NCBI GenBank assembly: GCA_013339895.1
Contig: JABACO010000003.1
Coordinates: 13,006,948-13,070,947 of the forward strand
DNA length: 64,000 nt
Direction: 5' to 3'
Source of the DNA: Ephydatia muelleri
Taxonomy: Eukaryota; Porifera; Demospongiae; Spongillida; Spongillidae
Part shown: piece by piece, positions 10,692-21,430 of the stretch
Position numbering within the stretch: position 1 is the first letter of the stretch
How the letters are laid out: each line of letters begins with the position of its first letter
Program-made: the position numbers and the translations under genes
The notes under the pieces: generated by a model
What the model saw: the letters and a program-made list of their open reading frames with translations, nothing else
What the model was told of the DNA's origin: nothing
Databases searched by the model: none

Positions 10692-11757
10692 CAGTGTTGC
10701 CGCGAAATAACCTTCATTTTTAATCGTCTATATCGCGATGTATCGCGATATGAGCATTTAATCGCGATATAAATATCGCGATATATTAAAATATTCATGA
10801 TTAATTATTGCTCGATTATTCATTGTTGGAGTGAATAGTTATGGCTACCACTAAGGATAACGTATCCCAAAAACCTACTCTACTTGCTACCAAGGACGAT
10901 TTCATGAGGGTTGACTGCAAAGTGTTTAAAAGTACCGTTTGGGAGTACTTTGGAGGACACAAAAAAGCGATTGGTTCTTGTAGTTTGCAACATGTGCTAT
11001 GCATGGGTTTCCAGACACGGGAATAACACCTCGAACATGAGGTATCTACTAATGCACTAACGCATCCAGCACATAAAAGCCTGTCTTGGTTGAACCCTGC
11101 TGATTAGAAAAGAGTTATTTGTCAGTTGCATACTGAAATGATTAATGTTTCTGGTTGGAATCTTGCAGCAGATGAAGAGGAAGATAATCATTCAGAGCCA
11201 CCAGCAAAGATACCAGCAGTAGGTCTCATGATTTTTCCACCACAGCAATGGATCATCTTTTCTGAAATTTATTTCAGCTTCCTTAAGGTATTGGTCCAAT
11301 TCATCTTGCAAATGCTAGAGATGCATCACTTTGTACCTGTCCCTCTGCCTCTGAATCTTCTTTCTGACCAAACAGTAGATCAAAATCATCCTCCTCTGAT
11401 GTTAATAGTTAAACTAGCAACGTAGTACTTATGCATTCCAGCTTCAACAGCACCTTCTGAAAGGGTATTTTCCACTGCAAAGAATATCCTTCAGAAGAAA
11501 AGGTGGCGCATTTTACCTGAAAGGCTGGGGAAATGTATCTTTCTCAGGCAAAATGCGAAACTGTTTTAACTTTAGCCGTAAATTAATTTCATGAGATACC
11601 TAAATGTATACTTATTCCTTGTTCGTTTCTAAATTAAGGTTTCCAAAATCCGTATATCTTTTTTAACGTCCGTATACGTTTATTTCGCGATATGACTAAA
11701 GATTAATCGCGCCTTTCGCGATATAAACCTTTATTGCGATATATCGCGGCAACACTG
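10692..11757 (+). mobile_element. hAT-family DNA transposon, internally deleted
   Basis: The element is exactly bounded. The 5' end CAGTGTTGCCGCGA and the 3' end TCGCGGCAACACTG are inverted repeats. Both are flanked by the perfect 8-bp target-site duplication GCTGCGTG (10684-10691 and 11758-11765), the hAT hallmark. Subterminal regions hold repeated TATCGCGATA motifs, probable transposase-binding sites. Inside is a decayed transposase. At 1066 bp it is well below the length of an autonomous hAT element. Confidence 0.93.
10841..11569 (+). pseudogene. hAT transposase remnant (N-terminus and dimerisation domain)
   Basis: The frame from 10841 starts MATTKDNVSQK and holds a BED-like segment (KVFKSTVWEYFG) that stops at 11026. 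A second frame at 11126-11425 contains an acidic linker, AADEEEDNHSEPP. A third, about 11440-11569, carries the C-terminal hAT dimerisation signature: TAPSERVFSTAKNIL, KKRWRILPE, then FLRQNAK. The DDE catalytic core between BED and dimerisation domains is missing. It is therefore non-functional but could be mobilised in trans, since the ends are intact. Confidence 0.85.
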
Positions 11758-11765
11758 GCTGCGTG

Positions 11766-12370
11766 TGCTTAGCAACGAAATATTTCAATCGAACAACGTT
11801 GCAATGTACGCTACTCTTTTGTGAACACGATACTTGGTAGCATATTTGACGCTGCTTTATGGTTACACAACTTGTACTCTATCCGATGCCACAAGTACCA
11901 TGATCGTAGCTTAAGGAGGAAGCTGTAACAGATTGGACAGAATCAGCCGTGACAAAATAGCTCCAGTGTGCATGTGTTGAAAGCGCATGGTGGTAAATTA
12001 CACGGTAGCGCCCGCGCCAAGATGATGACCAGGTAGAGTAATGCAGCGAAGTAGTAATTCAATCTTACATACATAATGCGCACACTTAAATACATAAAAT
12101 GCATGCGTCACAGATGGTCAAAGTTCACACATGGCATATACATGGTGCCACTTGTAGTCAGGTGAGTTGGACGGTTGCATGTGTATACTCTTAGTGCCGT
12201 ACATGAAAGAGGTTCACATGTTGTGTATAATGTAGTGCTTTATATAGAGACTTCTCTTGCACGTTAAAAGTATTATATAACATCAAAACATCTTATTATA
12301 TTATGGCACGTTAACTCAGTATCACTGAATTGCATATTCTACCGCTGTAGTATGCACAAGAAAAAAACTG
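11766..12370. other. Intergenic stretch without recognised genes
   Basis: I see no repeat structure or coding frame here. It separates the hAT element from the 3' end of the adhesion GPCR gene on the minus strand. Confidence 0.5.
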
Positions 12371-12375
12371 TACTG

Positions 12376-13162
12376 TCAAAGTTCTTCTTCATCAAAATCG
12401 TTTTCCGGAGCTAGAAGAATCTGTGTACAATGACTCTCACTCCTAAAATGTGGAAGCTCAGCATGTGCATCCTTCTTCAAAATTGACAGTGACATGAAAC
12501 TCCTTGGAATCTTTCTTTGTGGCACTCGAGTGTCCTCTGTTTTGACACCACGATTGTCAAGGTCATGGTCAAGCATGTTCTTGACAGGTGATGCTACAGC
12601 AGCTATAACCTCTGTAGTAGTGGGACCTGCTGACACTTTGCATGATGTTTGGTCCAGAGTTACTGATGGGTCTTCAGTCGAATTAGAAGAAAGGGAGATT
12701 TCAGCATGGCCTGACGCGTTCGCAGTACCACTGTCATCCAATCTTTTTGACACAGCAAAGGAATGTGATCGGCTGTGAATGCCAAACCATGATCTCCAAG
12801 TTTCCTTAGCGTCATTGCTCCGCATGCCATGAAAGATGAGAAGGAATAGTCCCTGACAGCTTACAAAAAAGCTAAATACAAATTGGAATGTGCAAGCCAG
12901 CTCACTAATTTTGTGGCTGCTTGCAGCAAGACCAAAGCCCCAGCCAAGCCCCAACATCAAGGCAAGACCACCAGCAATGAGAACATTGCGAAGAGTAAAG
13001 GAGTTTCCACCTGCTGCATTGGACTGATTTATAGCTGCCGACCGAGCTGAATGTTTCCAAATGGAAACCATTATCACGATAAATATACTCCAGTTGGTAA
13101 TATAAATCATTAGAAAGGGCAGTATAAATCCAAGGTAGAATGGAAGATAAGTAGCCCGACAG
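12376..13162 (-). CDS. GPCR exon: TM5-TM7 and cytoplasmic tail
   Basis: Follows acceptor ATTGGTAG and begins [21 protein letters not shown] (Cys of extracellular loop 2, then TM5). TM6 is [22 protein letters not shown]7 is [19 protein letters not shown], followed by LIFHGMR, all typical of the secretin/adhesion 7TM_2 family. The tail of about 150 residues is Ser/Thr-rich with basic patches ([16 protein letters not shown]) and ends in the acidic DFDEEEL. It has no recognised docking domain. Confidence 0.88.
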
Positions 13163-15555
13163 CTACCAATAAAAGTTCCACGTGCAAACGAAACAAAATA
13201 AACATGTATTAGGTAAATCGTCGTAACTTACTAGTTTTCGTTGTAATAATAGCGGTAACCAGCTCCAGCTGATACAATCACAATGCCAAGTGGAACCACT
13301 GAAAATGAGATTTGATAGTACTGTTGTACATTTTTTAATTTGATGTAAAAACTCACACCATGATACAAGTCCAGCTTTGAGTGGAAATCTGTTTACATTG
13401 TTTCCAAGTACCTTAACGAGCTTAATGTATAGAAATACTGCCTCGGCCAAGGTCCACATAAAGTACACCAACATGAAGTAATGGACCAGAGCAGCACTGA
13501 TTCCACATACGACAGGTTCAGATGTTGTATATCCTGACACCACAAACACAATGTACAGGCAAAGCAGTGCACAAGATATGTTAATGAGTATTTTTCCATG
13601 TTCAGATCTGTACAGTGGTCTGAGAAAATGTTACAACACATTAGGTTATACAATGAATGTAGATGTATTTCATGTCTAATGTACCGGGCATCCTCCCGAG
13701 GTGTACATTTGTCTACTGTGGTGTACAAAAAATATATTTATTCTCTATCTGCATCTGGAGCTCGGCAATTATGGGCCAAGCTCTAAGAGCATGCACCATC
13801 AAATGTAAAAGATGTGAATAAATTAATGTTTTATACACCGTGGTACCCCCGGGAGGACGCCCGGTACATTAGACATTACCTCCGCTTATGCTAGCATCTT
13901 ACTTTGAGGCCAAGTAAGTTATAATGAAAAATAGCAAAGATATGATAGAAATAGCTGTTCCAATAATTGTGAGAATTCCAGCTGCTAAACAGCCTGCTGC
14001 TCCAGGATTGAGATCCTATTTGGGCAATTGAGTTATTGATTAGACTTAACTTCATTTTGTTGCATGCAATAAGCTCACCAAGAGCATTGCAAAATTGTTT
14101 TGATAAATAGGCCAATGTTGAGAATCGTTTTGCAATTTTGCTTCAGTAATTAATACATTGTTCTGGACAACTGTATTGCTGAATCCTTTTGATTCCCATA
14201 CACCGTCCACATATGAGCCATTAACATAATTCTTAATCCACATTGCAGGTTTAACTCCGTTGGCACCCTACCAAACAAAATTGTTGTTATTTCATTCTGT
14301 TAAGGATCGATGAAGTTTACCTTAGGAATTTGAAATATGAACTTCAGCCTCTCAGCTAGCCAAACTGCACTTCCTCCAACAGTTATAATACTGGAACCTA
14401 CTTTAAAGCTATCTTTTACCAGCTGTGGAGACTTAAATAGTGTGGTGTTCAGAAACATGTAGAATGTCAATCTATACACAGATAATGTTGTATTGCTGGT
14501 ATTATTCGAAGCTATTGGCAAAAGCTGAACGAAGGCTGTAGTGTTTTCTGTTATATCAGAACCAATAGCATTTTGTTTGATTATTTTATTCATGTACAGA
14601 TCTACAGAACCCAAATTCACACTGAAGTTTCTTCCTTCGAAATTGCCTTTTACATCTTCCAGCTGGATAGCAAATACATTTCCAGTGAACACAGTAGTTT
14701 GATTAATAATGGCATTGTTTGTGTAGTTATTCAAGAGGTTAAGTATCCTGAGATATAAAATCGATGGGCAATAAATACATTTATGGATGATATCCGCATA
14801 TCTACAAATTGACCTAACCTCTCTGCATCTTGTGGTTTATAGCTATCGCCGTGATCTGTATTTATTAGGTTGTCCACACCAGTTAGAAGCCTTTTAGCTA
14901 CCTGCATGTCAAATAAAGTTAGAATGGAGTTTCAGCTATAGCACCACAAACCTCTGTATTATTAAGGGCTTCAGCCAGAAGGCTTTCCAATTCATACACA
15001 GCACACGATACATAGTCAGTGGGACATGTAAGTATCACAGGTTCCCACAACCCTCCAGTGGAATAGTGCCCGCCACAACGACGTCGAATGCAGGGATCAA
15101 GAACATAAATAGTGCCTATCTCAGTCTCTGGCCACAGGTATTCACTTGTACAAACACTGATGATGTTTGGACATCCATCTATTATTAACGACACTCGTCA
15201 ACATACAAATATTCTCATAAATCTTACCAAATCGCTGTATATTGATTGTGATTTGTAAACTTTCTGAATCAAGTACCGATAATATGCGAAAGTGAGTTTC
15301 ATTAGCAAATAATTGTAAGACGAGTCGTTTCCAATGAATGTAACAAGTACATCAATCCTTGAATTGGAAACACTGAAGGAAAGGAACATAGAAATGCATA
15401 TTAGTGCAAGTTGCACACGCTTGGATAGCCCAAAGATATGGTTTCATTATATGAGGGACTTAACATTGCACCAAACCAGGATCCATCCATCCATCCATCC
15501 ATCCATCAAGCCAGCAGCCAGCAAGCAGCCAGCCAGCAGCCAGCCAGCCAGCCAT

Positions 15556-15633
<78 letters not shown>

Positions 15634-15634
15634 C

Positions 15635-15672
<38 letters not shown>

Positions 15673-15704
15673 AGCCAGCCAGCCAGCCAGCAAGCAGCCA
15701 GCAG

Positions 15705-15740
<36 letters not shown>

Positions 15741-18381
15741 AGCCAGCCAGCCAGCCAGCAGCAGCCAGCCATCCAGCAGCCAGCCAGCCATCCATCCATC
15801 CATCATCCATCCATCCATCCATCCATCCATCATCCATCCATCCATCCATCCATCCATCCATCCATCATCCATCCATCCATCCATCCATCCATCACCATCC
15901 ATCCATCCCATCCATCCATCCATCCAGCCATCCATCCATCCATCCATCCATCCATCCATCCATCCATCCATCCATCCATCATCCATCCATCCATCCATCC
16001 ATCCATCCATCCATCCATCCATCCATCCATCCATCCATCCATCCATCCATCCATCCATCCATCCATCCATCCATCCATCCATCCATCCATCCCATCCATC
16101 CATCCATCCATCCATCCATCCATCCATCCATCCATCCATCCATCCATCCATCATAAGCTCAATATGTACAGAAATGAGTTGAAAACATAAATTAGCATGT
16201 AGGTATTTCATATTCATATGCAATCGCACCTGATGTTAGTAAATATATCATATGCCATTCCATTCACAAGAACACTTCCACTTAAGATGGTCCTCAACTG
16301 AAAAGGGATGGCAGAAGCTTAATTAAATCATAACAATACTAACATGCATTTTATGCAATTACAATCAGTACTTGTCAGAGCGCAAAAAAATGCATGCATA
16401 TTTGTTCATTACCTTAGTAACAATGTTCGATGTTGCTGTAACATTCAATATCAGATTTGCTGAATACTGATAAACTCCTATAATCATTGCAATTAACTCT
16501 GATAGGAATGAAGTATGTAGCCAACCGACCAACCTTTTATCGATAGCTTTAATTCACTGGAAGATGCATATCCAAAATTATTGACAGCTTTGCAAGTATA
16601 GAACCCTCTGTCAGACAATGCAACAGCTTGGATTACCAAGTATGGGCCATTTGAAACAGCAACATAGTCTTTAAACCAGGTTATCTTGGTGCTTGGGCAT
16701 CCACCATTAACGGGACATTCTAGTATCACCGATGAGCCCAAAGTTGTAGACACACTTTTCAGCTCAGAAGTTATGTTCGGTGGGTTCTGACATTCCATTT
16801 CTAATTTAATGCACAATATGCTACTGGTAGTACAATGTCTACTGAATAATATGCATTTTAATGGTCCACTGTATCAAATCGTTATTGCTCTATAAAGGTA
16901 ATTCTGATGTATAAATACATGATTATATTAGCATTCACCTACTCTGCAATAGACTTCTTTACATTGTACATATCATGCAACAGCTTTGGCTAAGAAAACA
17001 TCTGTACAGTGTTAGTTGTTCATTATTATTTATGTGCATAAGTGCGATGGCGCTAAAATTAGAATTGTACATAAAACAAAAGTGGCGTGACAAATATACC
17101 ATGCCAGCACAGTTGTGTGCCTTACTTATTAATTAGAATTGAGGGCAACTGAATCAGTTTATACTCTTACCAATACAGTTCTTTCCATTATCACTCAGAA
17201 TATAACCAGGCCTACATGAGCATGTATAGCTTCCATAGGTGTTGGTACAGATTTGTGAACAGCTGTTGTTGTGAAGTTCACATTCATTGATATCTTCAAA
17301 ATAAGAACGTCATTATTCAGTTCATTAATAATAGCATAGCGTACATAACACTTTAAAAGTCAAAACAGCACCAAAACTTAATTGCACAATTACAACTTGG
17401 GCCTGCATGGATAATATTTTATCTGTTGAAAAGTTTTGCTATGAAAATTTTTGCTAATGACCTCAGTATGTGTATTGATCATTGTTTTAAAATAATGCAT
17501 TAGTAGTTCTTAGGACAATAATATTGTACATTTATGATTACAGTTTAAGCAGTAAACTCTCTAAACAATTCCACTTGATTCAGAACTGTTCCGTTAATAT
17601 TATGATTATCATTGCACTGTTATTCCAGTTAAGAAAATGTGCCAAAATCATATCCGCTGAAAATTTTATATAAATAGTTGTTCCTTATAAAAATAATCAT
17701 ACAATATACTACTAAGGTTTCAGAGCAATGTTGATGATATATTCAAGGGGAAAAAAAAAACTATATAGAGAACAAGGCACAGTTTTCAGACAGCTACCCT
17801 TGGCCTGGTAACGCAGGTTCAGCTCCAGCTCCTGAGCCCATGCAGGAATTTTTAAAAATGTCTTTGTTTAGACTGGGATGGTATTCAGGCCCACCTTGGG
17901 AGCTTGGTGAGAGCATGCTCTTTACACATAGCTAATCAGTTAGCCAATCAGACCAGTTTCCACAAATCAGCTGTCTTACATACTATAAATACATGTATGC
18001 CAGACTGAACATTCAATCTTATTCGTTCAGATGCCTTGGCATCTCTGGTATGGATTTATCTTGTCTGTGATGTCTGAAACATTCAGTCATTTATAAAGGA
18101 AAGGTTTGGGTTTTTTATGTGCTTTTAAACAGCGCAATTTATTTATAGAGTGTAATTATTGTTTTATGATACGTAATATATTATCATTGAAATAACTAAA
18201 TAAAAGCCTTCACATATGTAGAGCCTTTCAACATTGTTATGAATTAAAAGTAAAGTGCTCTTACCAGTACAATTGTGCTCGCTCAATACATAGCCAGTGT
18301 TGCATGAGCACGAATAGCTTCCATTTGTGTTGGTACAGATTTCTGAACAATTGCCATTTCGGAATTCACATTCATTGATGT
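12376..18381 (-). CDS. Adhesion-type GPCR, EGF-EGF-Ig-GAIN/GPS-7TM (5' end not found)
   Basis: A multi-exon surface receptor of the adhesion GPCR class. Exons in transcript order: 18381-18265 and 17293-17171 (calcium-binding EGF), 16800-16534 (Ig), 16477-16413, 16297-16230 and 15372-15228 (linker), about 15195-14952 (Cys-rich HRM-like), 14901-14819, 14747-14321 (GAIN), 14267-14079 (GPS), 14015-13903 (TM1), 13607-13357 (TM2-3), 13298-13232 (TM4/ECL2) and 13162-12376 (TM5-7 and tail). Donor and acceptor phases match at every junction except 15228/15195. There the intervening 34 nt cannot be removed in frame, and reading through meets a TGA. No start exon was seen; it may lie above 18.4 kb. Such receptors mediate cell-cell or matrix contact and G-protein signalling. 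The ligand is unknown. Confidence 0.85.
13232..14015 (-). CDS. GPCR exons: TM1 to extracellular loop 2
   Basis: Three exons. 14015-13903 gives [15 protein letters not shown] and the TM1 helix ending [10 protein letters not shown]. 13607-13357 gives [19 protein letters not shown] (TM2, with the class-typical [11 protein letters not shown]) and TM3 ([17 protein letters not shown]), with the loop cysteine in PVVCGIS. 13298-13232 gives TM4 ([13 protein letters not shown]). Phases 2, 1 and 2 join exactly. The TM1-TM2 intron carries a small inverted-repeat element at 13673-13875. Confidence 0.85.
13673..13875. repeat. Short inverted-repeat element (MITE) in a GPCR intron
   Basis: About 203 bp with terminal inverted repeats TGTCTAATGTACCGGGC and GCCCGGTACATTAGACA, each continuing into TCCTCCCG or its complement. 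The centre is AT-rich and non-coding. I could not define a target-site duplication. Confidence 0.75.
14079..14267 (-). CDS. GPCR exon: degenerate GPS motif
   Basis: This exon joins in phase 0 to GAIN upstream ([13 protein letters not shown]) and TM1 downstream (NNFAMLL|DLNPG). It occupies the position of the GPCR proteolysis site. The canonical GPS has two Trp and four Cys residues and a cleavable His-Leu-Thr/Ser. Here the frame keeps the tryptophans (PAMW, GVWESKG) and the terminal FAMLL but has no cysteine. At the cleavage position it reads [14 protein letters not shown]. Receptor autocleavage would therefore not be expected. Confidence 0.75.
14321..15195 (-). CDS. GPCR exons: HRM-like region and GAIN domain
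   Basis: The exon ending at 14952 is Cys-rich ([21 protein letters not shown], then CIRRRCGG and [10 protein letters not shown]). It resembles the hormone-receptor-motif region before GAIN. Then [21 protein letters not shown] and [16 protein letters not shown] join across introns into the helical GAIN subdomain A. The 14747-14321 exon gives the beta-rich subdomain B ([24 protein letters not shown]), with many N-glycosylation sequons. The donor at 14818, GTTAGG, is weak and was chosen by phase. Confidence 0.75.
15228..15372 (-). CDS. GPCR linker exon with unresolved downstream junction
   Basis: It follows a strong polypyrimidine acceptor (CTTTCCTTCAG) and joins in phase 2 to the exon at 16297-16230, giving [19 protein letters not shown]. 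It ends at GATTTG before donor GTAAGA. An alternative reading begins at an ATG at 15416 ([19 protein letters not shown]) and looks like a signal peptide. However, the acceptor inside it and the phase match to upstream exons favour an internal exon. Confidence 0.6.
15480..16153. repeat. Compound CCAT/CCAG tetranucleotide array in a GPCR intron
   Basis: A short CCAT block (15480-15508) is followed by about 275 bp of CCAG repeats with AGC interruptions. Then comes about 365 bp of CCAT repeats with occasional single-base slips (CATCATC, ATCCCATCC). The Pro-Ser-Ile-His, Ala-Ser-Gln-Pro and Trp-Met-Asp-Gly open frames on both strands are artefacts. It lies between two phase-matched exons, so it is intronic. 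Confidence 0.97.
16230..16477 (-). CDS. GPCR linker exons between Ig and GAIN
   Basis: Two short exons: 16477-16413 ([21 protein letters not shown]) and 16297-16230 ([19 protein letters not shown]). Splice borders GATTATAG/GTAATG and CCCTTTTCAG/GTGCGA are good, and phases 1, 0 and 2 connect Ig to the next exon. The position between Ig and GAIN would suit a SEA-type module, but the sequence is too short and diverged for me to assert it. Confidence 0.7.
16534..16800 (-). CDS. GPCR exon: immunoglobulin domain
   Basis: A phase 1-1 exon of 267 nt. It encodes [19 protein letters not shown], then [18 protein letters not shown], and [18 protein letters not shown]. The two disulphide cysteines, the core Trp and the D-x-G-x-Y-x-C motif mark a complete I-set-like Ig domain. 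The phase matches the EGF exon at 17171. Confidence 0.88.
17171..17293 (-). CDS. GPCR exon: calcium-binding EGF domain
   Basis: A phase 1-1 exon encoding [12 protein letters not shown], then [19 protein letters not shown] and LSDNGKNC. It has six cysteines, the D-I-N-E-C calcium motif, the Tyr/Gly pair and the hydroxylation-type consensus [10 protein letters not shown]. Borders TTTGAAG and GTAAGA. Confidence 0.92.
18265..18381 (-). CDS. GPCR exon: calcium-binding EGF domain, most upstream found
   Basis: [37 protein letters not shown]. This is close in sequence to the EGF at 17171-17293, so the pair probably arose by exon duplication. Phase 1-1. More EGF exons or the signal-peptide exon should lie upstream, but I find none between 18.4 and 20 kb. 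Confidence 0.92.
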
Positions 18382-18384
18382 CTA

Positions 18385-19835
18385 TGAAATATATAGGTAG
18401 GCGTAATTAAAAATTTTGGCCACTGTAACGTCATGGTGGAATGACTTATTTTCAGTGCGTAAGATAGAATTTGAAGAGAACATACACTGTAGGTGCTTGT
18501 TAGAATATGAACTATGCTTTCGTTGCCTCGATCCCGTATATGACCATAATGTATCGCTTTGTACTCCACACCAGCTCCCTCCGTCCATATAAAAAAAAAC
18601 ATGCTCGTGTTTTAAGGATTGTACTGACCCATGTAACGGTGAAAGTTTCCATGATACAAAAATTGAAAGGTGAAAGGTTTTGGGGAAAAGGAAAGTGAGA
18701 CAAAAACTGTTATTTGTTTCCATGTTTGGAGAATATTTTTCTTCTTTACTAATACAGATAATGAGACGTATCCTCATTGAAACTCGTTGTGATTTTCGAT
18801 CACTGCTGTTTCAAGTGTTTCAAATATATGAAAACGTACCGGAATACAAAAATGGCGTGATTATCTGAGGGCTTTGTTTTGAGCCATCTTATTCACAACT
18901 AAGATAAATAACTATCGATGCATGCATGTACAAAAACTCTTTCTGTACCGGTATCTAACAAATGTGCTTTGTTTAGTTCAATGGAGAAATATTTATGCAA
19001 TACTTGTAAGCTCCTATTCATACGGGAAACCCCGTCTGTCCGATGTAAAGTTCTCGAGGCAGGAAGTATTTCTACGTAGTTTAGGCTGCATAACTTTAAC
19101 TTCAGGCATCGTGCTGTGATCAAGATACAAGGTTTCAGCGTGATCTAAATAAAATCTTTGTAGCATACTCATGCTACAAAACAATATTGTATGTTTTCAA
19201 AATACACAACAGCACATGCCAATGCATTCCACGTCGATAACATGGTAAACCATACCGCGTAGGAGAGTCTTTGTTTTATATTAAAGCATGTCCCATGTTT
19301 GCAAATCTACGGCCGTGTGTAATTAGTGTAATTAGTGACCAAGTCACAGGACAAGATGTACCTAGTGCCCAGACCACAGGCGGTTGCAAATGTCTGAAAC
19401 TAAGACTCCTAGTTGCGAGTGCGTACTAGGCACGTCGAAGTAAGGCAGTCTCTTTGAAGCAAAGCTAATAAGTACGTTATTATTTTTTTGCGTGAAATGT
19501 GTCGTCGGCACTAAGCGGAAGGGCTTAAGAGCTCACAAACACAAACTGGTCACAGCAAAAACCCAAAAAAAAACGCGCGTAGAATCAATCCATGATTTTC
19601 AATTGATTGTCACTTACATTCTGGTTCATAATCAGTGTTAACAGTTTGTACCAGGTATGTAAACACTTTGTACCAGACTGTAAGTGACAAATCATTTCAC
19701 AATCATGAATTGACGTTTTTTTTTTTGCTGTGGGAATGGCTAAATTCGCTTTGTGCGTCTTCATCGCCACCATATACCATGCACCGTCATATTCATAGCT
19801 CTCTCACCTGATATTTTTGAGAGATATAAGGTGGC
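18385..19835. other. Upstream region of the GPCR, no gene recognised
   Basis: Only short overlapping frames without known motifs are present. A short inverted segment, AATCATGAATTGACG, near 19705 mirrors CGCGTAGAATCAATCCATGATT near 19580. I cannot assign a function. Confidence 0.4.
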
Positions 19836-19839
19836 TAAC

Positions 19840-20014
19840 GAAGCACCACACTCTTAGTCTGACTGAAGCACCACACTCTTAGTCTGACTGAAGCACCACA
19901 CTCTTAGTCTGACTGAAGCACCACACTCTTAGTCTGACTGAAGCACCACACTCTTAGTCTGACTGAAGCACCACACTCTTAGTCTGACTGAAGCATCACA
20001 CTCTTAGTCTGACT
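19840..20014 (+). repeat. Tandem repeat, 25 bp x 7
   Basis: Seven head-to-tail units of exactly 25 bp (GAAGCACCACACTCTTAGTC followed by TGACT). Only one substitution is visible, in the last unit (ACC to ATC). The near-identity indicates recent expansion. Confidence 0.95.
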
Positions 20015-20280
20015 GAGCATCGAACGTATACGAAAGCAGGCAATAATAACACAGTGACGACTTTGCCCTTCAAGAAACTGGTGACTGGATTTTCTCGTAA
20101 TTCGTGATAGCGATGCCGTCGAGATCGCTCTCGATGTTGAGTACAACAGCCATCACGAAACATTGGAATTCCTAAACGCGTCATAACATGACCACAGAAA
20201 TCTAATTGGTAGCATCAAAAACAGCATACTTTTTAACCTAGAGAATTATATATGCATGACGTATTTATATTGGCCTTACC

Positions 20281-20616
20281 CTAGCCAGGATAGCCCTGGC
20301 CACAGATCTCATTAAGGTGAGGTATATAGACGGCCATAATGTCAGCTACTGCCTTTGATTTGGTCACACTGTGGCTTGCAGCAAGAAGAGACGCTAGCCG
20401 GGAAAATGTCTCTTGGCCCTCGCTATCCCAATTCCCATATGTTTCCACAGCCAATGGAACACAGGTCCACCTCAACTCAGCATCATTAGAAACATGCTTG
20501 CGGGACTCTGCAGCTACTGCGGCTATCGAACAAGACTCATAAGGATGGCAGGAGTAAGTGGGGATGTCATAGTTATGTCCAAAGCCATAGGCAATCCCAT
20601 CTCCCCACCAGGACAC
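20281..20616 (-). pseudogene. Transposon-associated fragment
   Basis: An open frame of 111 residues with CVPLAVETYGNWDSEGQ and ETFSRLASLLAASHSVTKSK. This resembles the conserved tail module found with non-LTR retrotransposons in marine invertebrates (V-P-L-A-V-E-x-Y-G-x-W ... F-x-x-L-A). No reverse transcriptase is adjacent. I regard it as a 5'-truncated remnant. The assignment rests on motif memory only. Confidence 0.4.
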
Positions 20617-21029
20617 CTGCAGGACGTGTGTGGCTATGATCAGATGTAAAAACCCATTATGTGGGCCTGACGGAAAAGGTTAGTCCGCAACAGGTTATGT
20701 TGGATCACTACATCGCCTCCATGAGTACATGTAATTGCACGATGCCTAAGATGGTCCAGGGCTTTCTCAGAGCACAGAGAACCACCAAATGTGTCCAACC
20801 CTAACCACCACCTTAAAAAACTTATTTAATGCAATTAATGTGACACCAAGATTTTGATGCTAGCACACGGAATGTTGCCTAGAGTTTCCAGACGTAATAT
20901 TATTATTATTAGATCCTGCTGAGCTTCTTTTACATATAAAAGCATGAATTAGATATGTTATGCACTTATCAATGACATCCGGTACCCCCTCCCGCACCCA
21001 CACCCATATCTCACTAATTAATACCAATT

Positions 21030-21102
21030 AATCATTGGTGCCCCGCCCCCTTCGAACATTCCTGGTGATCCGCCCGGGTTGGGGGGGAGCCATACAAGTG
21101 TT

Positions 21103-21137
<35 letters not shown>

Positions 21138-21430
21138 GAACATTCCTGGTGATCCGCCCGGGTTGGGGGGGGGGGAGCCATACAAGTGTTGTCCCCCCCC
21201 CCCCCCCCCCAGATAATTAATACCCAGACCGCCACTGACTAGAGCACTTTTCTCTAGCCCCCAGTGGCGGTCTGCATGGGCATTGATTATCTGGGGAAGC
21301 ACAACACTTATATTACTACCCCCCCCACCAGAGGTCTGAAATTGCGCTGGTAGGTATTTTGGCGCCCCCCTTTTTGGGGTCCGCTGGGGGGGAGAGGGGG
21401 GGGGGGGGGGGGGGGGGGGGAAGCGGCCAA
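21030..21430. repeat. Poly-C/poly-G rich duplicated and foldback segment
   Basis: A block (CGAACATTCCTGGTGATCCG, then CCCGGGTTGGGGG, AGCCATACAAGTGTTGT and a long C run) is tandemly duplicated at about 21053-21135 and 21136-21210. A hairpin at 21212-21285 follows, with GACCGCCACTG against CAGTGGCGGTC. A G run occurs near 21396-21420. Homopolymer lengths are unreliable in any assembly. The CAGTGGCGG core resembles hAT-type ends elsewhere in the window. Confidence 0.7.

Noticed and set aside
12494-12778. Plus-strand open frame opposite the GPCR tail
   Set aside because: Shadow of the coding exon on the minus strand.
15198-15416. Separate small gene starting with a signal peptide ([14 protein letters not shown])
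   Set aside because: A strong acceptor lies inside this sequence, and the downstream part joins in phase with upstream receptor exons; an internal exon is the better model.
15334-16229. Open frames of up to 282 codons rich in Pro-Ala-Ser-Gln and His-Pro-Ser-Ile, or Trp-Met-Asp-Gly on the other strand
   Set aside because: Tetranucleotide array inside a phase-matched GPCR intron; not a protein.
19840-20014. CRISPR-like array
   Set aside because: Units are contiguous without spacers and the genome is eukaryotic; it is a simple tandem repeat.
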